NCBI RefSeq assembly: GCF_900323885.1
Contig: NZ_OOHJ01000031.1
Location: forward strand, 86,744-150,743
Source: [Actinomadura] parvosata subsp. kistnae
Lineage (GTDB): Bacteria > Actinomycetota > Actinomycetes > Streptosporangiales > Streptosporangiaceae
DNA length: 64,000 nt
Direction: 5' to 3'
Below, piece by piece: positions 9,701 to 19,300 of this stretch. Position 1 is the first letter of the stretch, and the number at the start of each line of letters is the position of its first letter. Below the pieces are notes generated by a model, which was given only the letters and a program-made list of their open reading frames with translations, ran no database searches and had not been told where the DNA came from. The translations under genes were made by a program, and so were the position numbers.

Positions 9701-10681
9701 GGCGAGCAGGGTGTCGAACAGCTCGCCGGCGCCGCGCTGCACGTCCGCCAGGCGTACGTGATGGCAGGCGGTGAGGCGCGCCTGCTCGTCCTGGAGCCGC
9801 CGCAGGAGGCCGGGCTCGCCGGTCCTGACGCGGACCGGCAGGGTGTTGATGAACAATCCCACCATCGACTCCACGCCCACCACCTCCGGCGGACGTCCCG
9901 ACACCACCGCCCCGAACACCACGTCGTCGCGCCCGGTCATCCGCGCCAGCACCAGCCCCCAGGCGGCCTGCACCAGAGTGTTCACCGTCACGCCCGCCGC
10001 GCGGGCCCGCCGCCGCACGGCCTCGCTCAGTTCCGGGGGCAGCTCGCGCTCCACCGCCTCCTGCCGCGCGCTCGCCGCGCCCGCCCCGGGCCTGACCAGG
10101 GTGGGCCCCGGCAGACCGGCGAGGGCCTCCCTCCAGGCGTCCAGTGCCGGCCCGGTGTCCTGGCCGCGCAGCCACGCCAGGTAGTCGCGGAACGGGGGCG
10201 CGGGCGGCAGGGCGGGGCCGCCCGCGTACAGGGCGGCCAGCTCGCGGGCCAGGATCGGCATCGACCAGCCGTCCACCAGCAGGTGGTGCATCGTCAGCAC
10301 CAGCTCGCGCCGCCGCACCAGCGTGGCCCGCACCAGCGGCGGGCGCGTCACGTCGAACGGCCGCAGCAGGTCGGCCTCCAGCATCCGCTCCAGGTCGGCC
10401 TCCGTCGGCGGCTCCACCTCCGTCCACGGCACGCGCACCCGATGCGGGACGAGCTGCACCGGCCGGTCGAGACCCTTGTGGCGGAAGCAGGCGCGCAGGT
10501 TGGGATGGCGTTCGAGCAGCGACTCCAGCGCCGCCCGCAGCCGCGCCGGATCGGCCTCGCCCTCGACCGCGAACCTGGCCTGCACCACGTACGCGTCGGC
10601 GCCGCCTCCGTACAGGGCGTGGAAGAGCAGGCCCTCCTGCGCGGGGGAGAGCGGCAGCACGTCGGCCAGCTTGCCGCTCAC
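6749..10681 (-). CDS. NRPS termination module C-A-PCP-TE
   Basis: 1310 aa from GTG 10681 (GTGA overlap with the upstream stop). C domain: LPLSPAQEGLLFH is the DCL-type opening, with HHLLVDGWS near 132; a DCL domain fits because the preceding gene ends in an epimerase. A domain: A3 YTSGSTGTPKG near 594, A4 FDAATYELW, A5 GYGPTETTTF, A7 YRTGDLARW, A8 GQVKIRGYRVE, A10 GKVDRAAL near 926. My manual code is D-A-Y-W-W-G-G-T-F-K, close to known valine codes (inference). PCP: EAGGDSLLAM, Ser near 1005. Thioesterase about 1060-1310: GHSFGG nucleophile near 1135 and late GHSDLL His. A type I TE normally ends the line, yet C-A-PCP and KS-ACP genes follow it in the operon. Confidence 0.95.
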   Translation of the reverse strand: MSGKLADVLPLSPAQEGLLFHALYGGGADAYVVQARFAVEGEADPARLRAALESLLERHPNLRACFRHKGLDRPVQLVPHRVRVPWTEVEPPTEADLERMLEADLLRPFDVTRPPLVRATLVRRRELVLTMHHLLVDGWSMPILARELAALYAGGPALPPAPPFRDYLAWLRGQDTGPALDAWREALAGLPGPTLVRPGAGAASARQEAVERELPPELSEAVRRRARAAGVTVNTLVQAAWGLVLARMTGRDDVVFGAVVSGRPPEVVGVESMVGLFINTLPVRVRTGEPGLLRRLQDEQARLTACHHVRLADVQRGAGELFDTLLAFENYPRDGLSEGGGLRLTGVHDATHYPLTLTVVAGERLWLRLGHRPDVVSRAEAEAVLARFVRALESEDVDGADVVPPEEHRLLSSWGGATGEAADRPEHVTGGFATGRPIGGSAPSRAAGGSVPERFAVQVARTPDAVAVEHGGRTLTYAELDARSDRVAARLRLAPETPVALLMERSPELVVAELAVLKAGGCYVPLDPGQPQARLTWLLEDSGAQVVLTELDENDAQAAPAERDGSGPREDGSRGDGGGFGAVGVRPDAAAYVMYTSGSTGTPKGVVVTHANILDLALDHRFAGHRRVLLHSPHTFDAATYELWTPLLNGGTVVIAPPGPLRADTIEQARPDAVWLTAELFRTLADLAPGTLAGVPEVWAGGDVLAPDAVARLARRGARIVNGYGPTETTTFATSHPVGPEPGAGPVPIGRPLDGMRAYVLDARLRPAPIGTVGELYLAGTGLARGYHGRPGLTAERFVADPFAAGERMYRTGDLARWTFGGVLEFAGRADGQVKIRGYRVEPGEVEAALESCPDVDRAVVIATGGEPGDPGHAGSAGRRLVAYLVLRGGGERLERVRGQVAGRLPKHLLPAQYVLLDRLPLNPHGKVDRAALPDPEPPARRPAAEPGTPREKELCELFAEVLSGTTATRATTAARATTATRASTAPTAPPVVGADTDFFEAGGDSLLAMRLTAAIEVKLGLRTSIAALFEAPTPAALAVRLDRAAPELDLSPLLTLREGEGGVPLFCVHPGRGIGWSYTALLPHLAPGRPVYALQSPVLQDPGYVPPGSMRELAEDYLRRVRAVRPEGPYLLLGHSFGGLLAYEMAARLRADGQAVGLVASLDAVPWPPGTRADPADAEQEALTILLRTRTLHPYAQPGPLERARVFAAVRGSEGPLSGLDDDRLSAVADAVAGHLRLAVTYRPPPFDGTVLLFAATAQPGGLASPVKAARWAPARVRVHDLDCGHSDLLRPGPAAEIARVIEPILGSV

Positions 10682-13600
10682 CAGCGGCCGTCCAGGTCCG
10701 TTTCCAGGTCCGCCTCCAGATCTGACTCCAGGGCTTCGAGCTGGCTCTGGGTCAGCTCGACCAGCGGGAAGTCCGAGCGGGTCGCGCCGCCCGCGCCGCG
10801 CTGGGCGGCCAGCTCGGCCAGCGCCGCCTCCCACCGCTCGGCCAGCTCCGCGACGCGCTCATGGGGGACGAGCTCCGCCGCGTAGGACCAGCTCGCTGTC
10901 AGGCGGGTGCCGTCCGGGCCGGTCAGGGCCACCGCGTCCAGCTCCACCGCGTACGCCATCGGGAGGTCCGGCATGCCCACCAGCTCGCCCTCGAACCTGC
11001 CCAGGTAGTTGAAACGCAGGTCGGGGGAGGGGAGCGCGCTGAGCCTGGCCGCCGTGTCCGGGTTGAGGTAGCGGAGGAGGCCGTGGCCGAGGCCCGCGCC
11101 CGGGATGGCGCGTAGGGTCTCCTTGACGCGTTTGAGCGCGTCGGCGGGGGTGCCCGTGACGTCGAGGCTGACGGGGTACTGGGCGGTGAACCAGCCGACC
11201 GTGCCGGACAGGTCGACGTCGTCCGTGAACGGCTCGCGTCCGTGCCCCTCGACCTCGACCAGCACCCCCTTCCCGCCGCGCCACCGGGTCACGGCGATGG
11301 CCAGCGCCGTGAGCAGCACCTCGTTCGGGCCGCAGCGGAAGGCGGCGGGAAGGTGGGTGATGGCCTGCTCGGTGAGGTCGGGCGGGAGCGTCCTGGTCAG
11401 CACGGTACGGGCCCAGCCGCCCGCACGCCGGTCCCGGCGGCCGGGGCTCAGGAGGGGCTCCCCGTCGGCCGCCATGCGCTCCCACAGCGGCAGCTCGCCC
11501 GCCACCCGCTCCGGCCGCACCGCCTCGCCGGCCAGGAGGCGGGCCCATCGGGCGAACGACGTCCCGGGGGCCGGGGCGAGATCCCCGAGCGGGGCGGAGT
11601 TCCCGGGGAGGAGCGAGGCATCGGGCAGGGCAGCGGCGTTGAGGAGGGCGGCCAGTTCCGGGCCGAGGATGCGCCAGGAGACGGCGTCCACGGCCAGGTG
11701 GTGGGCGGTGAGCAGCAGCCGGTCGGGGGCGGTCCAGGTGGCGGCGAGCATGGCGCCGCGCTCGGGCTCAGGCCGCACCGCCTCCGCACCCGCGCGGTCG
11801 GGCGGGGCCTCCGCCGCCTCTTGGGCGTGGCCGCATGCGGCCTCCTGCCACGTCCTGCGGAACGGGACCTCGGCGGCCTCCTCCGGAGGCGGCACCTCCA
11901 GCTCCCAGTCGTCGTCCGAGTGCCGCAGCAGGCGCATGCGGAGGGCGGCGTGCCGGATCGTCAGGGTGCGCAGGGCCGTCCGGATGTGTTCCTCGTCGCA
12001 CCCCTCAGGGACGGGCACCACCAGGGATTGGGTGAAGGCGTCCAGCGGGCCGCCGTGCTCGCGCCACCAGTGCATGATCGGCGTGATCGGGAACCGGCCG
12101 ACCGGCGAGTCCGTGACGGCGCGCCGGGCGACGCGGGCCAGGGCGGCCAGCGCGGCCGGGGTCCTGGCGACGAACACCTCGCGCGGCGTCAGCCCGAGCC
12201 CTCGCTCGCGGGCCCGGCTGACGAGCTGGATCGCCGCGACGCTGTCGCCGCCCAGCCGGAAGAAGTCGTCCTCGGCACCCACTTCGGGCAGGCCCAGCAG
12301 CTCGGCGAAGAGCCCGCAGAGGGCCGACTCGCGTTCGGTGACCGGCTCGCGCGACGTCCCGGTGAGCGGGCCGGGCGCGGGCAGGGCGGCCCGGTCCAGC
12401 TTGCCCCGGGACGTGAGCGGCAACGCCTCCAGCACCACGAACTCGCTCGGCACCATGTGCACGGGCAACGTGGCCATGGCATGCCCCAGCACCTCCCCGA
12501 CGTCGATCCCGGCCCCGGTGGCTGAGCAGGGGACGAGGTAGGCGATGAGGCGGTCGTCGTGCCAGGTCACCGCTGCCTGCGCGACCGCCCCGTGCGCGGC
12601 GAGGGCCGCCTCGATCTCGGCCGGTTCGATGCGGAAGCCGCGTACCTTCACCTGGTCGTCGGCCCGGCCGAGGAACTGGAGCTGCCCGTCGGGACGCCGG
12701 TGGACGAGGTCGCCGGTGCGGTACATGCGTTCGCCCGGCGGCCCGTACGGGTCGGCGACGAAGCGTTCGGCGGTGAGGCCGGGGCGGCCGAGGTAGCCGC
12801 GCGCCACCCCCGCCCCGGCCACGTACAGCTCGCCGGGCACCCCCACGGGCACCGGGCGCAGGCGGGCGTCCAGGACGTACAGGCGGGTGCCGGTGAGCGG
12901 GCGGCCGATCGGGGGGAGGGTGCCGTCCGGGGTGAGGGGGTCGCTGACGCTGGCGGCGACGGTGGTCTCGGTGGGTCCGTACGCGTTCCAGAAGCCCTTG
13001 CCCGCCCACGCGGACACCAGCTCCGGCGGGCACACGTCGGCCCCGGAGGACAGGCCGCGCAGGTCGGGGTAGTCGCCGGGCGGCACGGTGGCGAGCACGG
13101 CCGGAGGGATCAGCCCGAACGTGACCCGCCGCTCCCGCAGGACGCGCCCCAGCTCGTCCCCGACCAGAGGTCCGGCGGGCGGGACGACGAGCGTGCCGCC
13201 GGAGCCGAACGCCAGGCACAGCTCGCCGATCGAGATGTCGAAGGTGGGCGCCCCGAGATGGAGCACGCGGCTGCTCTCGTCCAGCCCGAACGCCGTCACC
13301 AGGGAGTGCGCCAGGCAGGCGACGCCCGCGTGGCTCACGACGACGCCCTTGGGGCGGCCGCTGGAGCCGGAGGTGTAGATCACCCACGCGGCACTGCGCG
13401 GGTCGATGTCCGGAAAAGTCGTGACATGGCCGGGGCGGGCGTCGGGTGAGCGGTGCTCCGCGTCCGGCCCGGAGGAGGCGTCAGGGGCGAGGCGGCCCAC
13501 GTTCAGGCCGGGGAGCGTGTCCGGCTCGGCGACCAGCAGGTGCGCTCCCGCGTCCCCGATCAGGTACGCCACCCGCTCCACCGGATCGTCCGGATCGACC

Positions 13601-13869
13601 GGCAGGTACGCCCCGCCGGCCCGCTGCACCGCCAGGATCGCCACCACCATGGCCACGGACCGCCCCAGACCCAGCGCCACCACCCGCTCGGGCCCCACCC
13701 CGCGCTCCACCAGCGCCCCGGCCAGCCGGTCCGCCCGGTCCAGCAGCTCCCGGTAGGTGAGCCGGCCGTCCTCGGACTCCACGGCCACGGCGCCGGGGGT
13801 GCGGGCGGCCTGGCGGGAGACCAGCCCGTACAGGGTGGCCGGCGCGGGCACCTCGGGGGAGGCGGTCAC
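10678..13869 (-). CDS. NRPS A-PCP-E module (D-amino acid incorporating)
   Basis: 1063 aa from GTG 13869, with GTGA overlap of the stand-alone C gene stop. A domain about 10-510: A3 YTSGSSGRPKG near 165, A4 PTFDISIGEL, A5 AYGPTETTVA, A7 YRTGDLVHR, A8 DQVKVRGFRIE, A10 SRGKLDRAAL near 490. PCP: RLGGDSVAAIQ, Ser near 543. Epimerization domain about 600-1030: opening PITPIMHWW, HHLAVDAVSW near 725, EGHGRE, TVGWFTAQYP and FNYLGRF, all diagnostic of E rather than C. My code reading is D-I-G-L-S-G-A-V-A-K; I recognise no substrate for it. The module has no C domain of its own; the C is encoded by the immediately upstream gene. The C-terminal acidic ELTQSQLEALESDL-type tail may be a docking element. 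Confidence 0.95.
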   Translation of the reverse strand: MTASPEVPAPATLYGLVSRQAARTPGAVAVESEDGRLTYRELLDRADRLAGALVERGVGPERVVALGLGRSVAMVVAILAVQRAGGAYLPVDPDDPVERVAYLIGDAGAHLLVAEPDTLPGLNVGRLAPDASSGPDAEHRSPDARPGHVTTFPDIDPRSAAWVIYTSGSSGRPKGVVVSHAGVACLAHSLVTAFGLDESSRVLHLGAPTFDISIGELCLAFGSGGTLVVPPAGPLVGDELGRVLRERRVTFGLIPPAVLATVPPGDYPDLRGLSSGADVCPPELVSAWAGKGFWNAYGPTETTVAASVSDPLTPDGTLPPIGRPLTGTRLYVLDARLRPVPVGVPGELYVAGAGVARGYLGRPGLTAERFVADPYGPPGERMYRTGDLVHRRPDGQLQFLGRADDQVKVRGFRIEPAEIEAALAAHGAVAQAAVTWHDDRLIAYLVPCSATGAGIDVGEVLGHAMATLPVHMVPSEFVVLEALPLTSRGKLDRAALPAPGPLTGTSREPVTERESALCGLFAELLGLPEVGAEDDFFRLGGDSVAAIQLVSRARERGLGLTPREVFVARTPAALAALARVARRAVTDSPVGRFPITPIMHWWREHGGPLDAFTQSLVVPVPEGCDEEHIRTALRTLTIRHAALRMRLLRHSDDDWELEVPPPEEAAEVPFRRTWQEAACGHAQEAAEAPPDRAGAEAVRPEPERGAMLAATWTAPDRLLLTAHHLAVDAVSWRILGPELAALLNAAALPDASLLPGNSAPLGDLAPAPGTSFARWARLLAGEAVRPERVAGELPLWERMAADGEPLLSPGRRDRRAGGWARTVLTRTLPPDLTEQAITHLPAAFRCGPNEVLLTALAIAVTRWRGGKGVLVEVEGHGREPFTDDVDLSGTVGWFTAQYPVSLDVTGTPADALKRVKETLRAIPGAGLGHGLLRYLNPDTAARLSALPSPDLRFNYLGRFEGELVGMPDLPMAYAVELDAVALTGPDGTRLTASWSYAAELVPHERVAELAERWEAALAELAAQRGAGGATRSDFPLVELTQSQLEALESDLEADLETDLDGRW

Positions 13870-15287
13870 AGAGGGGCGGGCACCAGCGGGGCCTCGGAGA
13901 CGGGCGCGTCCGGGGCGGTCACCAGGGCGGTGAGCAGGGTGGTGAAGCTGTCGGCCCAGGCCCGGACGACGTCCGGCGCGTACACGTCCGTCCGGATCTC
14001 CAGGCTCGCCTCGAACCCGTCGTCGCCGTCCCGCACGATCCCGATCAGGTCGTGCTCCCCGCCCGTGTGCACCCGTTCGGGATCGGCGATCTCGCGGAGC
14101 CTGGCCACGCTCTCCTGGCGCGGCAGGTGCATGAACACCCACTGGAACAGCGGCGACCGCCCGGCCACCCGCTCCGGGTCGACCGCCCGCACGATGCGGC
14201 CCACGGGCACGTCGGCGTGCGCGAGCAGTTGCGGGAAGTCGGCGGTGAAGCGGGCCAGCAGCTCCGCGAACGTCGTGCGCTCGCCGATGCGCCAGCGCAC
14301 CGGGACGGAGTTCATGACGTAGCCGATGACGCGGTCCAGGCCCTTGGCGGACCGGTTGGCGACGGGCGTGCCGGTGATCAGGTCGGGCTCGCCGGTGAGC
14401 CGGTGCGCGAAGGCCGCGAACGCCGTCATCAGCACCCCGTACACGGTGGCCCCGCGCTCCCTGGCCAGCGCGCGCACGGCGGCCTCGACGCGGGCGTCGA
14501 TGCGGAAGGCGACCTGCTCGACGCCGAAGCCCCGGCCGGGGACGGCGGGGCCGACGGCGAGGGGTCTGGGCGGGTTCGCGAGGTAGTCGCGCCACCAGGC
14601 GAGCTGGGCGTCGAACACCCCGGCCGCCTCCAGCTCCCGCTGCCAGCAGGCGAAGTCGGCGTACTGGACGGAGGGCCTGCGCAGGCGCGGCGGCACCCGG
14701 TCGCGGACGTCGCGGTAGGCCTCGGTCAGCTCGCGGTGCAGCACGTCGAACGACCACCAGTCGGTCGCGATGTGGTGCAGCGCCAGGACCAGCGTGGCGC
14801 GCGTGTCGTCCACGGTGATGAACTGGCCCCTGATCAGCGGCCCGCCGTTCAGCTCGAACGTGCGGCGGCTGAAGGCGTGCAGCGCCTCGCGCAGGCCGAC
14901 GCCGGTGCCGCGCAGGTCGAGCCGTTCCAGCTTGAACGGCTCCGCCGGCGCGCACTCCACCCGCAGGTCGCCCACCTCGCCCGCGATCCGCATGCGCAGG
15001 CTGTCGTGGTGCCCCTGCACGATCGTCAGCGCGGCCTCCAGGTCGGCCGGGTCCACGGGGGTGTCGAAGTGGTAGGAGCAGCACAGGTTGAGCGCGGCGG
15101 TGTCCGGATAGAGCGACTCGTACACCCACAGGTCCTCCTGCGCCGGGCTGAGCCGCACCGGGCCGGACGGGTCGCGCGGCGGCACGATGTCGGGGACCGC
15201 CTCCAGCCGGCCCGCCTCGACCAGGCGGCGCAGCAGCTCCACCCGGCGCTCGGGGCTCAGCGCGGCGAACCGGTCGGCGGTGCTCAT
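13866..15287 (-). CDS. Stand-alone NRPS condensation domain
   Basis: 473 aa from ATG 15287 (ATGA overlap with the monooxygenase stop). A short helical N-terminus (SPERRVELLRRLVEAG) resembles a docking or TubC-like segment and precedes the C domain (VRLSPAQEDLWVYESL). The active site is HHIATDWWS near residue 171: both His and the Asp are kept, and the usual Gly is Trp. Latch and floor motifs (TGTPVANRS, GYVMNSVPVRW, HADVPVGRIV) are present. No carrier or A domain is fused. It probably forms the peptide bond for the A-PCP-E protein encoded next. The HHxxxDW form and discrete nature leave room for another condensation-type role. Confidence 0.92.
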   Translation of the reverse strand: MSTADRFAALSPERRVELLRRLVEAGRLEAVPDIVPPRDPSGPVRLSPAQEDLWVYESLYPDTAALNLCCSYHFDTPVDPADLEAALTIVQGHHDSLRMRIAGEVGDLRVECAPAEPFKLERLDLRGTGVGLREALHAFSRRTFELNGGPLIRGQFITVDDTRATLVLALHHIATDWWSFDVLHRELTEAYRDVRDRVPPRLRRPSVQYADFACWQRELEAAGVFDAQLAWWRDYLANPPRPLAVGPAVPGRGFGVEQVAFRIDARVEAAVRALARERGATVYGVLMTAFAAFAHRLTGEPDLITGTPVANRSAKGLDRVIGYVMNSVPVRWRIGERTTFAELLARFTADFPQLLAHADVPVGRIVRAVDPERVAGRSPLFQWVFMHLPRQESVARLREIADPERVHTGGEHDLIGIVRDGDDGFEASLEIRTDVYAPDVVRAWADSFTTLLTALVTAPDAPVSEAPLVPAPL

Positions 15288-16348
15288 GCCATCCTCCCCG
15301 CCTCAGCGAGATCGGCCAGCCGGCGCAGGCTCGCCAGGACGTCGTCCCTGCCGAGCCCGAAGTCCACGAAGCAGGCCACCTCGTCGCAGCCCAGCTCGGC
15401 CAGGTCCGCCAGGCTCTTGCGGCACGTCTCCGGCGAGCCGATGAGGCTGCCCCAGGACAGGTAGCGCCGGAAGGCGAACTCGGTGAGCGTGCCGAGCTGC
15501 TCCTCGCTCAGCGCGGCGGCGCGGGCTCCCTTGTTCGCGGCGGTCTGCGCGACATATGACCTCAGGTACGCCTTCAGCGGCCCGCCCGCCTGCTCCCTGG
15601 CCTCCTCGTCGGTGGCGGCCACGTAGGTGTGCGCCATGAGCGTGACCGTGCCCGTGGGCGGGGCGCCGGGCTGCTCGGGGGCGGTGGCGTAGGCGTCGCG
15701 GTAGAGGTGGATCCTGGCGGCCAGCTCGTCGCGGGTCTGGCCGATGGTGGCGCCGAGGATGTTCGTCCGCATGCGGCCGGCCGCCTCCCACGTGCTCGGG
15801 CTGCCGGAGGTGGTGGTCCACAGCGGCAGGGCGCCCGAGTACGGCCTCGGCTGCGTGGTCACCGCCACCTGCTCGCCGGTGCCGTCGGTGAACTCCGCGG
15901 CCTCGCCCGCCCACAGCCGCCGCAGCAACGCGAGGTCGCGGAACGCGCGTTCCCTGCGGTCCTCGTACGCGGCGGGGGCGAGCACGAAGTCCCTGGAGTG
16001 CCAGCCCGTCGCCACCGAGACGCCGATCCGGCCGCGTGACAGGTTGTCCACCACCGCCCAGTCCTCGGCGACCCGCAGCGGGTGGTGCAGCGGGAGCACG
16101 AGGCTGCCCGCGCGCAGGTGGATGCGCTCGGTGACGGTGGCGAGGGCGGCGCTGAGCAGGGACGGGTTCGGGAAGACCTGGCCCACCTGCTGGAAGTGAC
16201 GCTCGGGGGTCCAGACGGCCTTGAAGCCGAGCTGGTCGGCGGCCCGGGTGATGGCCAGGATGTCGTCATATTTCGTGGCGTGTCCGGTGGTGCCGGCGTC
16301 GTCGGCGCCGAAGAACATCACGCTGAGATCCATGGACGTGCTCCTCAC
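15284..16348 (-). CDS. Luciferase-like flavin monooxygenase (natural-product LLM family)
   Basis: 354 aa from GTG 16348, with GTGA coupling to the NRPS gene upstream; ATG 16333 (MDLSVMFFG) is an internal alternative. It is a TIM-barrel bacterial-luciferase-like protein: MFFGADDAG, AVWTPERHF, RAGSLVLPLHHPLRVAEDWAVVDNLS, GRIGVSVATGWHSRDF, LPLWTTTSGSPSTWEAAGR. These match the natural-product luciferase-like monooxygenase family often embedded in NRPS or PKS proteins. Here it is a separate cistron between A-PCP-C-PCP and the stand-alone C, so it may N- or C-hydroxylate a carrier-bound residue with FMNH2 and O2 (inference). No flavin reductase is adjacent; the FMN reductase at 35.8 kb is not linked. 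Confidence 0.93.
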   Translation of the reverse strand: MRSTSMDLSVMFFGADDAGTTGHATKYDDILAITRAADQLGFKAVWTPERHFQQVGQVFPNPSLLSAALATVTERIHLRAGSLVLPLHHPLRVAEDWAVVDNLSRGRIGVSVATGWHSRDFVLAPAAYEDRRERAFRDLALLRRLWAGEAAEFTDGTGEQVAVTTQPRPYSGALPLWTTTSGSPSTWEAAGRMRTNILGATIGQTRDELAARIHLYRDAYATAPEQPGAPPTGTVTLMAHTYVAATDEEAREQAGGPLKAYLRSYVAQTAANKGARAAALSEEQLGTLTEFAFRRYLSWGSLIGSPETCRKSLADLAELGCDEVACFVDFGLGRDDVLASLRRLADLAEAGRMA

Positions 16349-19300
16349 CGGGGGCGGGTGCGCGGGGTTCTGGGCAGGCGGGCGATCCCGGCCCCGCCCG
16401 GCCCAGTGGTCGGTGCTGTGGCCTGTGCTGTGGTCGGCCCGGTGGGCGGTGTCGTGGCCTCTGCTGAGGGAGGTGTCGTGGCCTGTGCGGCCAGGTCGGC
16501 GGCCAGGGTGGCGACGGTGGGGGAATTGAAGAGGTGGGTGGCGGTGGCGGGCAGGCCCTGAGCGGCCAGGCGGGCCGCGACCCTCACGGCGCTCAGCGAG
16601 TTCCCGCCCAGCGCGAAGAAGCCGTCGTCCCTGCCCACGCGCGGCACGCCCAGCACCTCGGCCCAGACGGCGGCGATCCGCCGCTCCAGCTCGGCGTCCG
16701 AGGCGCCGGCAGGGGCAGCACTTACAACCGGGGTGGTCCCCACTTGGGGCGCGGTGACGCTGGACGCAGGGGTGGGTTCGGGTAATGGGGGAGTCTCAAG
16801 GCGCGTGACCGGGGTGTCGGGGGCGGTCGCCATGACGTCCAGGACCTGGAGCAGGGCGTCGGCCAGCCACTCCATCACCGCCCGGTCGAAGGCGTCCGTG
16901 CGGTACTCCAGCGTCACCGCGATCCCGGCCGGCGCCCCGCCGGGCAGGTAGTCGTCGGTCACGTCCACCAGCAGCTCGAACCGGGCCGCGCCCGTCCTGA
17001 CGACCTCCACCCGCGACTCCACCCCGGGCAGCGACAGCTCGGCCCGCAGGTTGTTCTGCAGGGCCAGCACCACGTCCACGAGCGGGTGCCGGCCCGGGTG
17101 GCGGGCCGGGTTCAGCTCGTGCACGACCCGCTCGAACGGCACCTCCTGGTGCGCGAACGCCTCCAGGTCCGCCTCCCGCACCCGCGACACCAGCTCGCCG
17201 GCGGTCGGGTCGCCCGACAGGTCGGTACGGAGCACGAGCAGGTTCACGAAGAACCCCACGAGATCGTCCACCGAGCCGCCCGACCGACCAGCGACCGGCG
17301 CCCCGACGGCCACGTCGTCGCCCGCGCCCGCCCGGCGCAGCACGACGGCGAGCGCGGCGTGCAGGACCATGAACAGCGTGGCTCCGCGCCGCCGCCCCAG
17401 CTCCACGAGCCGCCCGTGCAGCCCGGCATCGACCTGCCGCACCACGGTGTCCGCCGCCGCCCACGCGGGCCGGCCGGGCACGTCCCCCGCTGCGGCAGGC
17501 CGGTCGGGTGCGTCTCCCGCCGCGGCGGGCCGGCCGGCGGCGTCCCCTGCCCGGACGGGCCGATCGGCCGCGTCCACCGCCCGCGTGGGCGATGACGGGC
17601 GGCGTGGCAGGGGTGGCCGGTCGGGGAGGCCCTTCAGGGTTTTGCGCCAGTACGCTAGCTCCGCCTCGCCGACGGCGTCCACCCGTTCCCGGTGCCGTAC
17701 GGCGTACTCGGCGTAGCGGACGGGCAGGGCCGGCCAGGCGGCGGGCAGGCCGTCCAGGCGCGCCCGGTAGGCCAGGGACAGGTCGCGCATGAGGGGCGGC
17801 AGCGACCATCCGTCGACGGCGATGTGGTGCATGACCAGCAGCAGCGCGTGCTCGTCCGGCCCCGTCGTGAACAGCACCGCGTGGATGGGCAGCTCCGCCC
17901 CCAGGTCGAACCGGTGCCGGGCCGCCTGGGCGATCCGCTCGTCCAGCTCGGCGGCCGGCACCTCGGTGACGGTGAACCCCGGGGTGGCGGCGGGCAGCAC
18001 CCGCTGTGCGGGCTCCCCGTCGTGCACGGTGAAGACCGTCCGCAGCGGCTCGTGCCGGGCCACCACGTCCTCCAGGGCTCCGCGCAGCGCGGGCACGTCC
18101 ACGGGGCCGTGCAGGCGGACGAGCATGGGCATGTTGTAGGCGACGCCCGCGTCCACCTGGTCGAGGAACCACAACCGGCGCTGCGCCGCCGACAGCGGGG
18201 CAGCCGCGGCGGGGGCGGGTGGAGGCGGCTGGGCGGCGGCCCGCGCGATAGGTGCCTGCTGGGCGGATGGCGGGGAGGGGGCGGCGGTTTCGGGGGCGGA
18301 TGAAGGGGCGATGTGGGTGGCGATGTGGGTGGCGATGGCGGCGACCGTGGGCGTCTCGAAGAGCGTCCGGACGCCCACCTCCGCCCCCAGCTCCCCATGG
18401 ATGCGGCTGAGCAGCCGGGCCACCATCAGCGAGTCCCCGCCGAGCGCGAAGAAGTCGTCGTGCACCTCCACCCGGGGCACCCGCAGCACCTCGGCGAACA
18501 GCCCGCACAGGGCCCGCTCCAGCTCCGAGCGCGGCTCGCCCTGCCCGGAAGAGGGCTCGTCCTGCCCGGAAGAGAAGGACGCGGGCGCGGGGAGGGCGGC
18601 GCGGTCGAGCTTGCCGGTGCCGGTCAGCGGCAGCGACTCCAGCTCCACGAACGCCGACGGCACCATGAACTCGGGCAGCACCCCGGCGGCGTGCGCCCGC
18701 AGCTCCTCCACCCCGCCGGGACCGCCGGGCCGGGGCACCACGTACGCGACGAGCCGCCGGTCGCCCGGCACGTCCTCCCTGGCGACCACGCACGCCCGCG
18801 CCACCCGGGGGTGCCGGGCGAGCACGGCCTCGACCTCGGCCGGCTCGATCCTGAACCCGCGGACCTTCACCTGCTCGTCGGCCCGCCCCACGAACTCCAG
18901 CGCCCCGCCGGGCCCCCGCCGCACGAGGTCGCCGGTGCGGTACATGCGCTCCCCCGGCGCCCCGTAGGGGTCGGCGACGAAGCGTTCGGCGGTGAGCGCA
19001 GGCCGGCCGAGGTAGCCGAGCGCGAGCCCGTCCCCGGCCGCGTACAGCTCGCCGACCTCGCCGTCGGGGACCGGCCGCAGCCGGGCGTCCAGGACGTGCA
19101 CGCGCTTGCCGCGCAGCGGGGCGCCGATGGGGACGGGCCCGGAGACGGCCGTCACCGGGTGGGTGGTCAGGAAGATCATGCCTTCGACGGGCCCGTACCC
19201 GTTGCGCAGGCGCAGCCCGGGGTGGCGGTCGAGGGCGCGGCGGACGTGCCCGGGCGACAGGGCCTCGCCGCCGACGATCAGGTGGCGCAGCCCGGCCAGC

